Positions 11,114 through 23,039 of a DNA stretch of 64,000 bases are shown here, one piece after another (position 1 is the first letter of the stretch; every line of letters starts with the position of its first letter). The notes under the pieces were generated by a model that ran no database searches, was not told where the DNA came from, and saw nothing but the letters and a program-made list of their open reading frames with translations. Source of the DNA: Sordaria brevicollis (Eukaryota; Ascomycota; Sordariomycetes; Sordariales; Sordariaceae); the NCBI GenBank assembly GCA_033439795.1, contig JAUTDP010000014.1, positions 744,001 to 808,000 of the forward strand, written 5' to 3'. Made by a program: the position numbers and the translations under genes.

Positions 11114-14100
11114 TAGTAGATAATACGGGAATATAGTAAAATTCCATCTTCTACTACCCGTTTTTCTTCTATACGTCAAATTATTCATTTCGTTCTTTAC
11201 GTCAAAAACTATACGTTCGTTCGTTTAAAAGCAAACTACTCGTTCGGTCTTAAGTAAAATTAATTAATTTCAATATTTTAAAGCGTTTTTCTATTATTAT
11301 TCGATTATTAAATAATATATTTATAATATCCCTTCTTATTTAATTATTTTTAAAATAATTTCCTTTCGTCCTAAAAGCTAATCCTTTTCGGGTATTTTAT
11401 CCCATCTTTTAAATTTTAAATAGAAGACGCGATTTATTAACTATTTAATTATTAGAAATCCTTTATACCGGAGCTTTTATACTTTTTTAAAATCTTTTAA
11501 ATTTCTACTTATTTCGGAACTTCGATTTTAATTAAACGTATACCGGTCGGATTTATATTATTAATTATTATTTTCAAAAAAGGTATATCCGTTTAATAAT
11601 TTACTTTTTAAAATAATACTTTATTATAATTATAATGCTCTTTTTATTATAAATATTTAGCGTCTATTATCCTTTATTTTTCTTTTCCTTCTTTCTTTCC
11701 CTTTTTTTTTTTCGTATATGAAAATTTTTTATTATAATTACGTACCCCGTACCAAATAACCTTTTATTTTCTATACTTTATTTTAATTATTTTTATTTTT
11801 TATTTTTTTCCCCTTTTTAATTCGGAGAATATTATTACGAACCGGTACGTTAAAATTTATAAAAAGTAATAAAGAATTAGAATATTTTTTAATATTTTCG
11901 TTATTAAAAGGTTCTTCCGGTTTCCCCTCTTTAAATTTTAATTCGTTAGAATATTTATCGGGAAATATCCTTACCGGTTTAGAAAATTTCTCCGTATTAT
12001 TATTGTAAAAAGAATTTAATTAAATTAATTATTTTTTTTTTAATAAAGAAAATTTTATTTATATTCAATTAAATTTTTTTAACGCGGTAATTCTTATCCC
12101 TATATATATTACCGTCTCCTTAATTCCCGAAATATTAAATCCGTCGCTTTCTCTTATTTTTATATATTATAAATTTAATATATTTAAATTATTATAGCCG
12201 TTTTTTTCGGGGCGTTATAAGGATTATATTACTGACTATTTCGATAATATTAATACTAATTTTCTATTATATAATATTACCGATAATAAAATAAAATTTA
12301 TTATTTAAAAGTTTAAATTTCGCTCCGGTTTATTTAATAATATTAAAATTTAGTAGGATAACGAATTTAATAATAATATTAAAAAGAAGAAGCCGCTTAT
12401 TATTTCGGCTTTTAAAGCCCGTTTCCTTACGCGTTTTACTTTTAACCCTTTAATTATTAACGAATTATTAAATATTTAACGAAAGGATAATAAAAATATT
12501 AATATTTATTTAAAGCGAATTGGAAAATTATTCGCGAAGATTAATTTTCAAAATAATATTATAAAAAGAATACTATTGAAGAAGATAATTCGTAATATAG
12601 TACGTACGAATTCGACGTTTAAATATTTCAATAAAGCTTTTCGGCTTTATATAGAGGATTATTTCTTTAATATAGCTTATTTAATTTTTAATAATAAAGG
12701 AGAGTAAATTTTAAACGTTACCTTTATTTAAGTCCGATAAATTTTTAAATTTTATACCGTTTAAGAGAATATTGTGGAAGTAAATTTTGTAAACGACGAA
12801 GAATTTAATTATATTCGTTAAAGTAATATAAAATTTTTTGCCGGTAAAATTCGTATAACGTTCGAAATAAATTATTAACTTCCCCCTTCTTTAATTTTAA
12901 TCCTTTATTAATTTAAATTTATTATTATTTATATTATAAACGTTATTTAAAATATTAATAGTAATTTTATTAATAACGGTAATTAATTGAATTTTTATAA
13001 TCGAATTAATATTATTAAACCTTAAAATAATTTTAATAATTAATCCGGTAAAATTGAATAATATAATAATTACGGTAAATTAGAAGGCGAATATTATAAT
13101 TAATAATATTTTTATCCCCCGGCATTTTTCGAAATCCGTAAAAATAATATTCTTAGGCGTAGAAATTAATAAGTTTATTAACGTTTTTAAATTTAATAAA
13201 TTAAATAAAAAATATAATACGGATAGGGTAATAGATAATAAAATTATTAACCTACTTAATAAACTGGAAATATTATTTCCTCTTCCTAATAGAATTAAAA
13301 TTTAATAAATAATTAATAATGAAATTAAAGGGGCTTTAATAATATAATTCAATATACATTATAATTCTCCTAAATAGAAGTTAATATAGATATAAAAAAC
13401 GTTATAATTTAATTTTATAATTTATAAATTAAAATTATCGATAATTTAAAAAACCGTAATAATAATAAAGAATATAAACTGTATACGTTTAAAGAAACCC
13501 GGTTAAAGGATATAATAAAAATAGCCGAAAAATTTTTTTAGGATTATAAATCGTCCGGATTAGAAAGGGCGGATATATTTTCTAATTCGGAAATAAATAT
13601 TAATACTCCTAATAAATCTCTTCCTATTAAATTACGTAAAGCTTTTAATACCGTCCCCCTTATTATACGAAAAGAGAAGAATATTTTTAAAATTATTAAA
13701 CTAAAAAAAAAAGCGCCTTTCGGAAAAATTCGTAGAGAAAAGAAATTCGGTAATAAAAATATTATAGAATTATCGGACGACGAATTACCGAATAATAAAA
13801 AGAAGGATAGAAATAATAAGAAGGTTAGTGTAAATAAAGAATAAAAAGTCCTTTAAATTAAATAAATAAAAGAAAAAGAAGTAAATAAGGAAAAGGAGGC
13901 GAATAAAGAGAAAATTATTAAAAAGGGTATAAAAAGAAAAGAAATAGATAAAAATAAGGTTATTAATAAAAAGAAATAAAAAAATAAATTTAAGAGTACC
14001 GAAACGAAGAAATTACCTTCCCCCGAAGAAATTCGTATAATAGGAAAAAATATTTAAACCCTTTTCGATAAAATTAAAGAAATTTTTTCGAAGAAACGTT

Positions 14101-14400
14101 TCCGTAATTATATTTTAATTATAAAATAATTCGGTCTAGAATTTTTTAATATAATTAAAATTCTCGCCGATATTATTATTCTTATAAGTGTATTTTAAAT
14201 TTTCGACGCTATTCTACGTATTTGTATTAATTTCGTTAAATCTTTCGCGTTTAATATTTATAATAATAAAGGACGTAAAAAAGCGGTTATAAAAAAGGCT
14301 ATTTTCGACGGGAAAATTATATAAATTAAAAAGGAAAATACTAAAATTATAAATAATATCGTTACCGACCCCGACGATTTATATAAAATTTATATTAATT
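11114..14400 (+). pseudogene. Degraded Gag-side region of outer retrotransposon
   Basis: Strongly RIP-mutated sequence between the left LTR and the protease relic. No frame stays open. From about 13660 one frame reads as a Lys/Glu-rich charged linker (for example KKDRNNKKVSVNKE), leading toward the protease. Further left I can follow no domain with confidence. By position it should hold the Gag gene. Confidence 0.5.
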
Positions 14401-14419
14401 TTATAAAAAGAAGGGTTAA

Positions 14420-17400
14420 CGGAATATTTTCGGATTTTTTAATATTAAATTCGGGAGTTACTATAGAATATATTAGCCCGGCGTTAATAAAAAAATTAGG
14501 TTTAGAGTTAAAGAAGTTTAAAAAGCCGTAAACGGTATAATTCGCTAATAATTTACAAAATACGGTAGAATTTTATATTATTATTAAAATAATTATTAAA
14601 GGTATTATAATTATTATATTCGCCGTTATTTATAAAAACGGTTTATTTTATAATTTAATTCTCTTTTAAAGTTAAATATTCTATATTAATATTATTTAAA
14701 ATTAGAATACTAAATTATTAATATTTTAAAGAAAAAGTAGAATTACTATTACTATTCCTTTTATTATAAAGGACAGAAAAAATTAATATATTATTCTACT
14801 GTTTAATAATAATAATTAAGAAGTTCGTTCTACGTCTATTTTCGTATTTAAATTTATATTTACGTTCGGCTAACTTAAGAGCGATTTTAATAACGATGAA
14901 AACGATAGAAATAATTTATTTTACGATTATAAAGAGGAGATTATTTAAATTAATAAAGAATTTGAAATTGAGTAAAAGAAGATGAAGAAATTTATTAATT
15001 AAAAATAAACGCTTTTATTAAATCTTTTAATTATTACAAAAAGGGAAAAGTCTAGGCCTTTTTAATTAGATTTTTACTAATTAGGCCTTAAAACGAAAAT
15101 CGGACTCCGATCCGATTTTTTATTCTAATTTCGCAACTTTATTAAATTTTAGAGGAGGAATTTTATTAATTAATTTATTATTATCTATAAATAAAAACTT
15201 AATTCCTTCTTATTCTATAAATATTAAAATAAAGAATACTTTATTATAATTACGTTATAATTTAATTAAAATTATAAAAAATAAGAATTTAATATTACGA
15301 ATTATTAAACCTCTTTTATTTATAATAAAATCTTTTTAATATTATAAATTTTATTATTTAAATTACGTTTCGAATATTATCGAATTATATTTTAATTTTA
15401 TCCTTATAATTATTTATAATTATAAAAATATTAATACTATTCTTAAATTAATATTTTAAAAACCCCCGGATAATAAATTCCCGCTATTTATATCCTCCTT
15501 AGTGGATTTTTCTTTTAAATTTATTAATATATCTATTTTATATCGTAGGACGGTTTTAAAGAAATATTAAATAGCTTTAATTAAAAATATTTTTATAATA
15601 AACCTTCTTTAATAATAGGAATAAGGAGAAGATCGTTCTTCTTCTTTCCTACCGAATTAAATCCGTATTTATATCCTAAATTATAATTTTAATATTAAAT
15701 AATTTAATTCCTTTTCTTATTAACCCTTTATAGGCCCTTTAATTAAATTTGGAATAAAAGATTAAATATAGAATAAATGCGAAGAACCGCCCGTACTAAA
15801 AAGATTTTTAATTTTGGCGGCGGAAGTACCGATTCCTTTAATTTATATAGGGAAACGAAAAATTAAAGGGAATATTTATAAAATCGAGAAATATATTAAA
15901 ATTCGACCAATTTCTATAGAATTTATAGACGTTATAAATATTTAATAGTATTAAATCGGTATAATTTTAGGGAAATAGGTTAATACCCTATATAAATTCG
16001 AATTTGTAAAACGCTTTTATTATATTTAGAAAAATTATTTTATTATATTATTATAAAAGTTTAATAAAATTAATATTATCGAATATATTATTAATTTAAT
16101 TCCCGGGGCTAAATTAATTCTTTTCCGCCCTATAAAATATTTTAAAAATTAATATTTCTTTATAGAAAAGACTTTCCCTATAATAGAAGAAGCCGGTATA
16201 GTTTTCAAAATAAAATCCCTTTACGCTATAAATACTCTTTACTTATTTAAGCCTAATACGAAGTACCCTAAAGATTATTATATTATTTATAATTTCCGTT
16301 TGATAAATTTTAATATTATAAAATTTAATTATTTATATTATAATATAGAAATTTTTATAAATAATTTTTTAATTGGTAAAATAAAGGTTATATTGAAAAT
16401 TAATACGAAAAACGGTTATTAGGCGATTAGTATACGTTTAGGGTATTAATTTACAACCGGTGTAAAAATTCCGTACGGCTTTTATTATTATAATAGAATG
16501 CCTTAGGGTATAAAGAACGTAATAATAACGTACGTAAAATTAGGCGATTTAATATTCGGCGCTCTCCTACTTAAAATTACGGTCTTTAATAAAAATTATT
16601 ATAAATATTATAGTAATCCGGTATAAGGATATAAAAATATTAATAAGTATGTTATTAATACCGATTATAATTAATTATTAATTAAATTACTGGAATAATT
16701 AAAATAGGATATCGAAAATTTTAATAAAATAGGCGAAAAAATGGAATTCTTTTTAACGTAGGATTCTATTTTCGGGTTTAACCCGTATATTAAGACTATA
16801 ATATTAATATATATTAATAATTACTATATAGCGAATTAGGATTTTTAAACTTATTTATAATTCCTATTAAAAAAATATTTCCTAAAGGTAATTTTTAAGC
16901 CTATTCTACTATTATTAAATAAAATATAATTATTTATAAATAATATAGAGATTTTAAACTTTTATATTAAAGAAGGAAAAATAATACTAATTTAAAAATA
17001 TTAAAATAAATTTCGTAGATAAATTAATTATTAGGAAATTTACCCTTTATAATTTTAGGAGGAAATATAAAAATTTATTTATTTAATTCCCTTCGTTAAA
17101 AAACATATCCTCGGAAGAGTAAACCTCGTTAAAATATTAAAATAAATTTTCTATAAAGAAATAATAAAAATAATTTCTGTAAATAGCTGTTTAATTTAGA
17201 AAAAATAGGTAAAAAAAAATACTCTACTCTAAACCGATTATTATCAAAACGTAATTAAGACGCTTTATATTATAATTAAATAAAACGCCCTATATAGCGT
17301 AAATTATAGAAAAAGTATTTATATTATAATAAATATTTCTTAAATTAGTCTTAGCGCCGTTATATTTTAAATCGCCGATTTTAACCCTATTACGTCCTAT

Positions 17401-19320
17401 AATTAAAAGGATTATTAAAATAGTATTAAAATAAATTTATTTATTTCTCTAATTTTAATTAATTATAAAATAAAATATACGAACCCCGAACGCGAAATAT
17501 TAATAATTATTAAATTGTTAAAAGAAATGTAATAAATTATAAAAACGTTAGAATACTCAATTTATATTTATATAAATTATATATTAATTATTAATATTAT
17601 ATAGATTTAAAACGCGATTTATTTAAAAGTTTCGAAATAGATAAACGTAATTTCGGAATTTAATATAATTTTTTATTACCGCCTAAATAATAATAAAATT
17701 ATTTAAATTACCAATAGTTTTAGCCAAATCTTACCTTAATTATACGACGAACCGATAATTCAATTTACGAAGGATATTTCTATTCGTTAATTAATATATA
17801 AAATAATTATTATAAATACCGATAGGGACGTCGATATATTAGAAGGGGGAGTATTATTACTTTTTAATTTTAATTCTAATATTAAAATTGTAAAAAAATA
17901 TTAAACTCCTAAAGGAAAAAAATAATACGGAAATTTAATAGCGCTTTTTATAGGAAATAAAAAGGGAGTTAAATATTTTAATAAAGCGGAATAGAAGAAA
18001 TTACAAATTCGTTCTTCCAAATTCGTTATTATATAAGAAAAATTCTGAAAGTTAGAATTTAATAAAGTATACGCCGAATACTTAACCCTTAATAAAGTTT
18101 TAAAATTCTTAGAGAAAATATACAATAATTACGGGTATTACGTATTAGAAATTATATTTTAGAAAATTAAAAGCCGGTTCTAATAATTATTAAAGGTAAT
18201 AAATATTATTAATTATTATAGGAATTATTCTATATATTAATAATATACGCGTCGTTAATATGAAGAATTTCCGAATAGTATAATATTTTATTAACCGATA
18301 ATTATAATAAATATAAATTTTTTAAATTTAATAAACCCTATATTTATTAACGGTTTTAATTATATTTTAATAGTAATTAATTATTTCTTTTAATTTATAT
18401 TCGCTTTTCTACTTCTTAAAGTAATAATTTTTTTAATCGGGAATATTTTTATAAAAATTATAACCCATATCTTTAATTAGTTTGGGGCAATTTATTCCGA
18501 TAATGGGTTATATTTTTATAACGATATATTTAAATAGATTTTTAAAAATTACGGAATTTAAATAATTTTCGGCCTAATAATTAATTTTAAGAATACCGGA
18601 CTCGTCGAAAAGTATATAAAAGGGAGGAAAGAAATTAGAAGAATAATTTAATATAATACTTACAATTTAGAATAATATTAATAAGAAATTTATTATAAAT
18701 TTAGGGATTAGTCCTTTAATAACGTTATTAAATTTCTAATTTAATTAGTTTAAATATTTTGATAAGGTATTTTATTAATTGGCGGATTTGTAAATAAATT
18801 GTAATAAAGACGACCCCGAATAATTCGATTGGGTTATAACATTCTTCGCTTAGAAGGAGGAGTTTTAAAATAAAATCGGCGACGTATATATTCATTGAAT
18901 TGAAAAAGTTAAAAAGAATTTCCTGGAATTTATACGAAAATTTAAAGTAGGAAATTAAGTATAAAAAAGGAATAAAGGAAATAAAATATATTTAAAATTT
19001 TAATTAAAGTAAATTAAATTTTAGAAAATTATTAAGAAAGTTTTACCTTTATCCTATATAGTATAGTATATTTATCGAGCCGGTTCTACGAAGAAACTAT
19101 ATATTAATTACTTTAAATTCTATTAAGGGAAATTAAATTGGTTAAAATTTAAAAAATCAATTTTTAATAAAGATTCCTATAGTAATAGCGAATTCTTTAA
19201 AAAGTTATTATAGGAAGAGGATAAAGAAGGGTCTTTCGAAGAGATTCGGGAGGAGGTAAAAGATTCGGGCAGATACGCTTATTTGTGGAATTAGGTTATA
19301 GGGGTATATATTTAGTATAT
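14420..19320 (+). pseudogene. Degraded Pol (protease, RT, integrase) of outer retrotransposon
   Basis: Pol domains are readable between stops. The protease relic near 14440 shows LNSGVTIEYISPALIKKLGL, which a C-to-T and a G-to-A change would turn into the usual DSGAT active site. The RT relic (16320-16560) shows FLIGKIKVILKIN, then NGY, IPYGFYYYNRMP and LGDLIFG. The integrase relic shows the three acidic positions in context: INYF (first Asp altered to Asn), YSDNG (about 18491) and GLVEKYI (about 18600). A tail rich in Glu (EEDKEGSFEEIREE) follows near 19215-19255. Premature stops are TAA or TAG, as RIP creates from CAA, CAG and TGG. Confidence 0.72.
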
Positions 19321-19379
19321 TAGGAAGAAAAAGAGATTATATAGTTAATAGGAGGTTATTTAAATTATTATAAGAGTTG

Positions 19380-19595
19380 TGTAACGGCGCGAGGCCTTTG
19401 CACGTTTAAGGACAGAGCGAGGCACACGTTGAATCGAAAATATTAAATTGAAGAGGAGAAGAATCCTAACTAGGAAAGTGGGATATACATAATAGGGTTT
19501 TATACCCAACTACTAGAACCTTATAAATAAAAACGATAAGTAAAAGTACAAACCAAATAACGTTATATAAGGACCCTAACAGCTATACCGTTATA
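19380..19595 (-). repeat. 3' LTR of nested element (left copy)
   Basis: 216 bp. The first 100 bp or so are nearly free of RIP changes (GGCGCGAGGCCTTTGCACG), whereas the rest is converted (TATACCGTTATA in place of CATGCCGTCACA in the right copy). Confidence 0.88.
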
Positions 19596-19735
19596 TTCCC
19601 CCTCCAAAGAAGAAATTTCAGCCCTAAAAACGCCGAAAATCTAATTATATATATAATAATACCCCATTATCCCAATATTTAAAATCTATATCCATATCCC
19701 TAAATTAGGGCTCTATAATTTTAAACCGATTAATA

Positions 19736-20509
19736 CTATTTGGCGTAATAATTCTCTAATTCGGTAATGCGAGTATTAAAATCGTCGTAAGAATTTTGGG
19801 ACGAAACGTTATCCTCTTTAAATTCGGGGATATACGTAAGGTCGAAAGAATTAAAATGAACGTTAATATTACTAATTTCTATATAATCGCCGCTATTACC
19901 GGTATAATACATATCGGAATAAAATAAAAAAACGTAAACGTAATAAATAAAAGAAGAGATAGAAGCGGAACCGCCGCTAACGAATTTTTAAATTTTCTAA
20001 ATAAATTCGTCGTAATCCTAGGGAAGCGAAATAAATCGTAATTTCTCGCGGATATTTAATAAAATAATACGGCGAATTAAAATTAATTTAATATCTTCGG
20101 GCTATTTATTCGTACGAAAAGCGTAAAATAAATATTCAAATTTAATTAAAAATATCGGGAAAAATTCGTCTTTACCTTATTTAAAACCTTATAAACGTTC
20201 TTAAATTTAATAAATTTTATTCGAATTATCGAAATATTTCGTTAATTCTTTAAAAAGAATATTTAGTTAATACTCTTTAGCTTTATCCGTTTAAATAAAG
20301 AGATAAGAAAAAAAACTTTAAATTTTAAAATTAAAACGGCCGTAAACGTAAAAAAATTAGGCTTTAAAAGAATTAAAGGCTTTATTATTAATACGAAACT
20401 TCGTAATTATTATAGGCTTCTAAATTTCGAAAATATATACAACTCTAATAAACTTTTTAATATTAGGAAATATAATTTTAAAAAGCGAAATACTTTTAAT
20501 TACGAATAA
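19736..20509 (-). pseudogene. Gag-like protein relic of nested element
   Basis: One minus-strand frame ending at a TAG (19736-19738) reads through at least 258 codons, interrupted only by TAA/TAG codons that RIP makes from CAA, CAG or TGG. The pattern is that of a retrotransposon Gag capsid domain: a stretch with KAFNSFKA before FFYVYGRFNFKI, then TDKAKEY, GKDEFFPIFLIKFEYLFYAF, and PEDIKLILIRRIILLNIREK. It ends in ITELENYYAK. This is the arrangement of the Ty3-type retrotrans_gag family. No zinc knuckle or protease follows before the stop. The ATG is not identifiable after RIP, so the start is open. Confidence 0.65.
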
Positions 20510-21236
20510 AGTTATAATTTAAATTTTAAAACGGGTAATTTCGTCGTTTTACGTTTTAAAACGGTTATATAAGGTATTAATTTCGTTATAATAAACCGAA
20601 ATAATTTAATCGAATATAGGAAACTAAATAAAGTCCGTTATAGTACGCGAATTATTATAATTATTCTTACAAATTTAAAATTATCGCGAAGAATAGGGTT
20701 TTTATAATAAAATTTTAATTATAAAGGAAAGAAATATATATTTAAAATAAAACGCGCAAATATGTAAATTAATAATCGTTTCTATTATAAAGTTAAAAAA
20801 GTAAATAGAACGAATCCTAAGTAAATAATAAATTGCTATAAAGCTCCTGTAATTATACTTAATTAAAATATTTACTCCCAATTAAACCGAAATTTATTTA
20901 AGCGTACTTATAGTCCTACGCATTAGGGTACCGTACCCTAATTACTAATTTCGCTTACAAGGTCGAATCCTCTTATAAAAAATAAAAAAATATTATTTAA
21001 TTAATTAGAAGCTAATTCAATCGTAATTACAAATAACGCCGGTAATATAGGTTCGGGAATTCGAGAGATTAGACGATAACGTTTTCTACCGTAAAATTTA
21101 TTAATATCGTTTATTATAAAGCGTATCGATACCGATTAATTAAATCGATATAAAATATAATTCGTATTATTAGCGTTAGGATAAATATATAAAAAAAATC
21201 TAATTTATATAACTTAGAAGGGAAGGAATTTAGTAT

Positions 21237-21452
21237 TATAACGGCGTAAGGCCTTTATACGTTTAAGGATAGAGTGAGGCATACGTTGAATCGAAAATAC
21301 TAAATTGAAGAGGAGAAGAATCCTAATTAGGAAGGTGGGATGCACATGGCAGGGTTTTATACCCAGCTGCCAGAACCTCGTAAATGGGAGCGACAGGTGA
21401 AGGTACAAACCAGATGACGTCATATGAGGACCCTGACGGCCATGCCGTCACA
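21237..21452 (-). repeat. 5' LTR of nested element (right copy)
   Basis: 216 bp, same length as the left copy. Its first 85 bp carry RIP changes, while 21320-21452 is essentially unmutated and GC-balanced, including CCCAGCTGCCAGAACCTCG. The two copies therefore preserve complementary halves of the original LTR. Confidence 0.88.
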
Positions 21453-21511
21453 AGTTGGGTATATTTATTAATTATCTTTCGAGGTCGAAGTATATTTGGA
21501 AGGGGGTATAT

Positions 21512-21647
21512 TGAGACCTATATTTTCTAATTACGTAAGGTTGACAAATTAGATATTATTTAGTACTAGATTTGGGGAGAGCTTCTTCTCCTCTTTTCTC
21601 TTCTCCTAGATAGGCGAAATCAACTATATCAGTTTTGTGCTGTTTCA
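21512..21647 (+). repeat. Right LTR of outer element
   Basis: 136 bp from TGAGACC to GTTTCA, the same length as the left copy. Here the first part is RIP-mutated and the last 55 bp are not, the reverse of the left copy. It is followed by GGTA (21648-21651), a candidate 4-bp target-site duplication; a 5-bp duplication with one altered base is also possible. Confidence 0.88.
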
Positions 21648-22010
21648 GGTAAGAGCCCCTCAACAGCTGTTCTGGAAACGCCTCTCCCCGCCAGGGACCA
21701 GTTTCAGGGGCTTGCCGTCGGGTACCTTTAAGTACTTCTGTTTCCGCAGTCAGTTGGACTGGAAGAGGAGTACTTCAAAGTACCCTTGACAGCCCAGCTG
21801 GAAAAACACCTTGGCATCCTCCAGGCAGCACCAGGGGCATCAACACCAAGGACAACCTCAGGTGTTGTTTTTGTGACATAAGATATCATTACTAAAACCC
21901 TCAAATTCAGCAATGGAGAGCAATTGGTATTAACCAGCTCTAACCACTCACCCAACAGCTCTGTTTCGAGTTTCTTATCCGGAAACTTCGAGTTCCATCA
22001 AGCCTTAGAC
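21648..22010. other. Region between LTR and 2EXR gene, with inverted repeat
   Basis: Normal-composition DNA. It contains an imperfect inverted repeat with 20-bp arms (21720-21739 and 21766-21785, 3 mismatches, 26-bp spacer). It must also hold the promoter of the gene that starts at 22011. Confidence 0.45.
21720..21785. repeat. Imperfect inverted repeat beside the LTR
   Basis: Arms GGGTACCTTTAAGTACTTCT (21720-21739) and AGGAGTACTTCAAAGTACCC (21766-21785), 17 of 20 positions complementary, 26-bp spacer. It could be a relic of a small inverted-repeat element. Confidence 0.6.
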
Positions 22011-23039
22011 ATGCCATCCAAATTCCAATGGTGGATGTGCTACGGCAGTCAAACCTTCAACCCGTTCCAAGGTCTTCACGGCCACTCAGGAGACACGGGC
22101 ATACCTCCACCAGATGACGGGATTCCAAGGGGAAGAGGCAAAGGCGGAACCGGAAGAGGTAGAGGTCAACAGCCTCCATCATCTACCCAATCCTCCTCGA
22201 AGGAGGAATCTAACTTTTCCCAATTCACCCGTCTCCCACTCTCAGTTCGGCTACGCATCTGGGAAGTGACAGTTGAGCCTCGGATCGTCGAAGTCCGCGT
22301 TAACTACAGCAAGAAGGATGCGCAGTATGATATGGCTACTGCTGTATTTCTCAAAGCTTTTCCGGAAGAACACAAAGTTATCCCTTTCTTTTCTTCGACA
22401 CCTGTGCCGGCGCCGTTGCAAGTATGTCGCGAGGCGAGGAAGCATCTGGGCACAGTGTGTTATCAAAGAGCATTTCATGACCTTATCGTCACAGGCGCCA
22501 AGGAAGAAGAAGAGAAGAAGAAAGTAAAACTGAACTCGGATGGTGGAAAACCTGGACTGGAGGGTGAAGGAGAAGCGAAAGAGGACGGTGAGGAAACAAA
22601 TCACAAAAACGAACATACCAAATCTCAAGATACCGAACAACGTCCCTACATCTGGATTAATCCAAAAGAGGACATGCTCTCCATCGGTTCCTCCCCCTTT
22701 CGCTACTTCCAGCCATACGCCTCCCACATCACGACTCTCCGGTTCCAACGTCCGCTCCGCTCTGGTTGGGACATGGACGATGACGATGACGATGGCAATA
22801 CCGACGACGACGAAACCATTGACGAAGAAAACCTAAAAGACCTCCGCCTAGTCTCTAGTTTCGTGAACGTGAAGGAGATTCACGTCATCTGTTCCTACGG
22901 GCAAGACGTGGAAGCCTGGGCCGGTGTCGAAACAGAGCTCGGAATCAAGTTTCCTTGCAGAAAACATAAAGTGTTGGTGATCTGTCCTGGGGATGATCTG
23001 ATTTCTAATCTCGAAGAGATTGATATTGATGATAACTAA
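22011..23039 (+). CDS. 2EXR-domain protein of unknown function
   Basis: A 342-residue protein. The core reads FTRLPLSVRLRIWEVTV, then PRIVEV, a spacer, and PLQVCREARKHL. This is the pattern of the fungal 2EXR family (named for its repeated E-x-R type signature), which is expanded in filamentous ascomycetes and has no established biochemical role. The N-terminal 60 residues are Gly/Arg-rich (GRGKGGTGRGRGQQ). Two acidic, lysine-rich inserts follow the core (about 165-205 and 255-275, DDDDDDGNTDDDE). I chose the ATG at 22011; the frame is open to 21924 but only with a TTG. It lies 363 bp from the RIP-mutated element, so it may sit in or at the edge of heterochromatin. Confidence 0.72.
   Translation: MPSKFQWWMCYGSQTFNPFQGLHGHSGDTGIPPPDDGIPRGRGKGGTGRGRGQQPPSSTQSSSKEESNFSQFTRLPLSVRLRIWEVTVEPRIVEVRVNYSKKDAQYDMATAVFLKAFPEEHKVIPFFSSTPVPAPLQVCREARKHLGTVCYQRAFHDLIVTGAKEEEEKKKVKLNSDGGKPGLEGEGEAKEDGEETNHKNEHTKSQDTEQRPYIWINPKEDMLSIGSSPFRYFQPYASHITTLRFQRPLRSGWDMDDDDDDGNTDDDETIDEENLKDLRLVSSFVNVKEIHVICSYGQDVEAWAGVETELGIKFPCRKHKVLVICPGDDLISNLEEIDIDDN

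Larger units (their letters stand above)
19375..21457 (-). mobile_element. Nested gag-only LTR element with AGTTG target duplication
   Basis: Two 216-bp direct repeats (19380-19595 and 21237-21452) begin TGTAACGG or its RIP form and end CCGTCACA or its RIP form. They are flanked by AGTTG on both sides (19375-19379 and 21453-21457), a clean 5-bp target-site duplication. The internal region is 1641 bp. On the minus strand a polypurine tract (TTTGGAGGGGGAA) sits directly against the left LTR, so that LTR is the element's 3' LTR and the element points leftward, opposite to its host element. The only readable frame is Gag-like; protease, RT and integrase would not fit. This matches the layout of non-autonomous gag-bearing terminal-repeat elements. 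Confidence 0.82.
10978..21647 (+). mobile_element. RIP-mutated Ty3-type LTR retrotransposon with nested insertion
   Basis: A 10.67-kb AT-rich element lies between two 136-bp direct repeats that differ by transitions. The order read through the RIP damage on the plus strand is: a charged K/E-rich Gag/linker region (about 13660-14400), retropepsin (14440-14690), reverse transcriptase (about 16200-17100), and integrase core (about 18340-18680). A polypurine tract (GGAAGGGGG, 21498-21506) precedes the right LTR. The order protease, RT, integrase fits Ty3/gypsy elements. Every frame is broken by TAA/TAG. CpG dinucleotides are retained while CpA is depleted, as expected for RIP. About 2.08 kb of the length is a second, nested element, leaving roughly 8.6 kb for the outer one. 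The element cannot be active. Confidence 0.88.

Noticed and set aside
17901..18125. 74-codon minus-strand frame in the RIP block
   Set aside because: A chance opening in RIP-mutated DNA on the strand opposite the pol relic.
11114..21511. AT-rich block as mitochondrial or centromeric DNA
   Set aside because: Paired LTRs, target duplications and readable pol and gag relics explain it as RIP-mutated retrotransposons.
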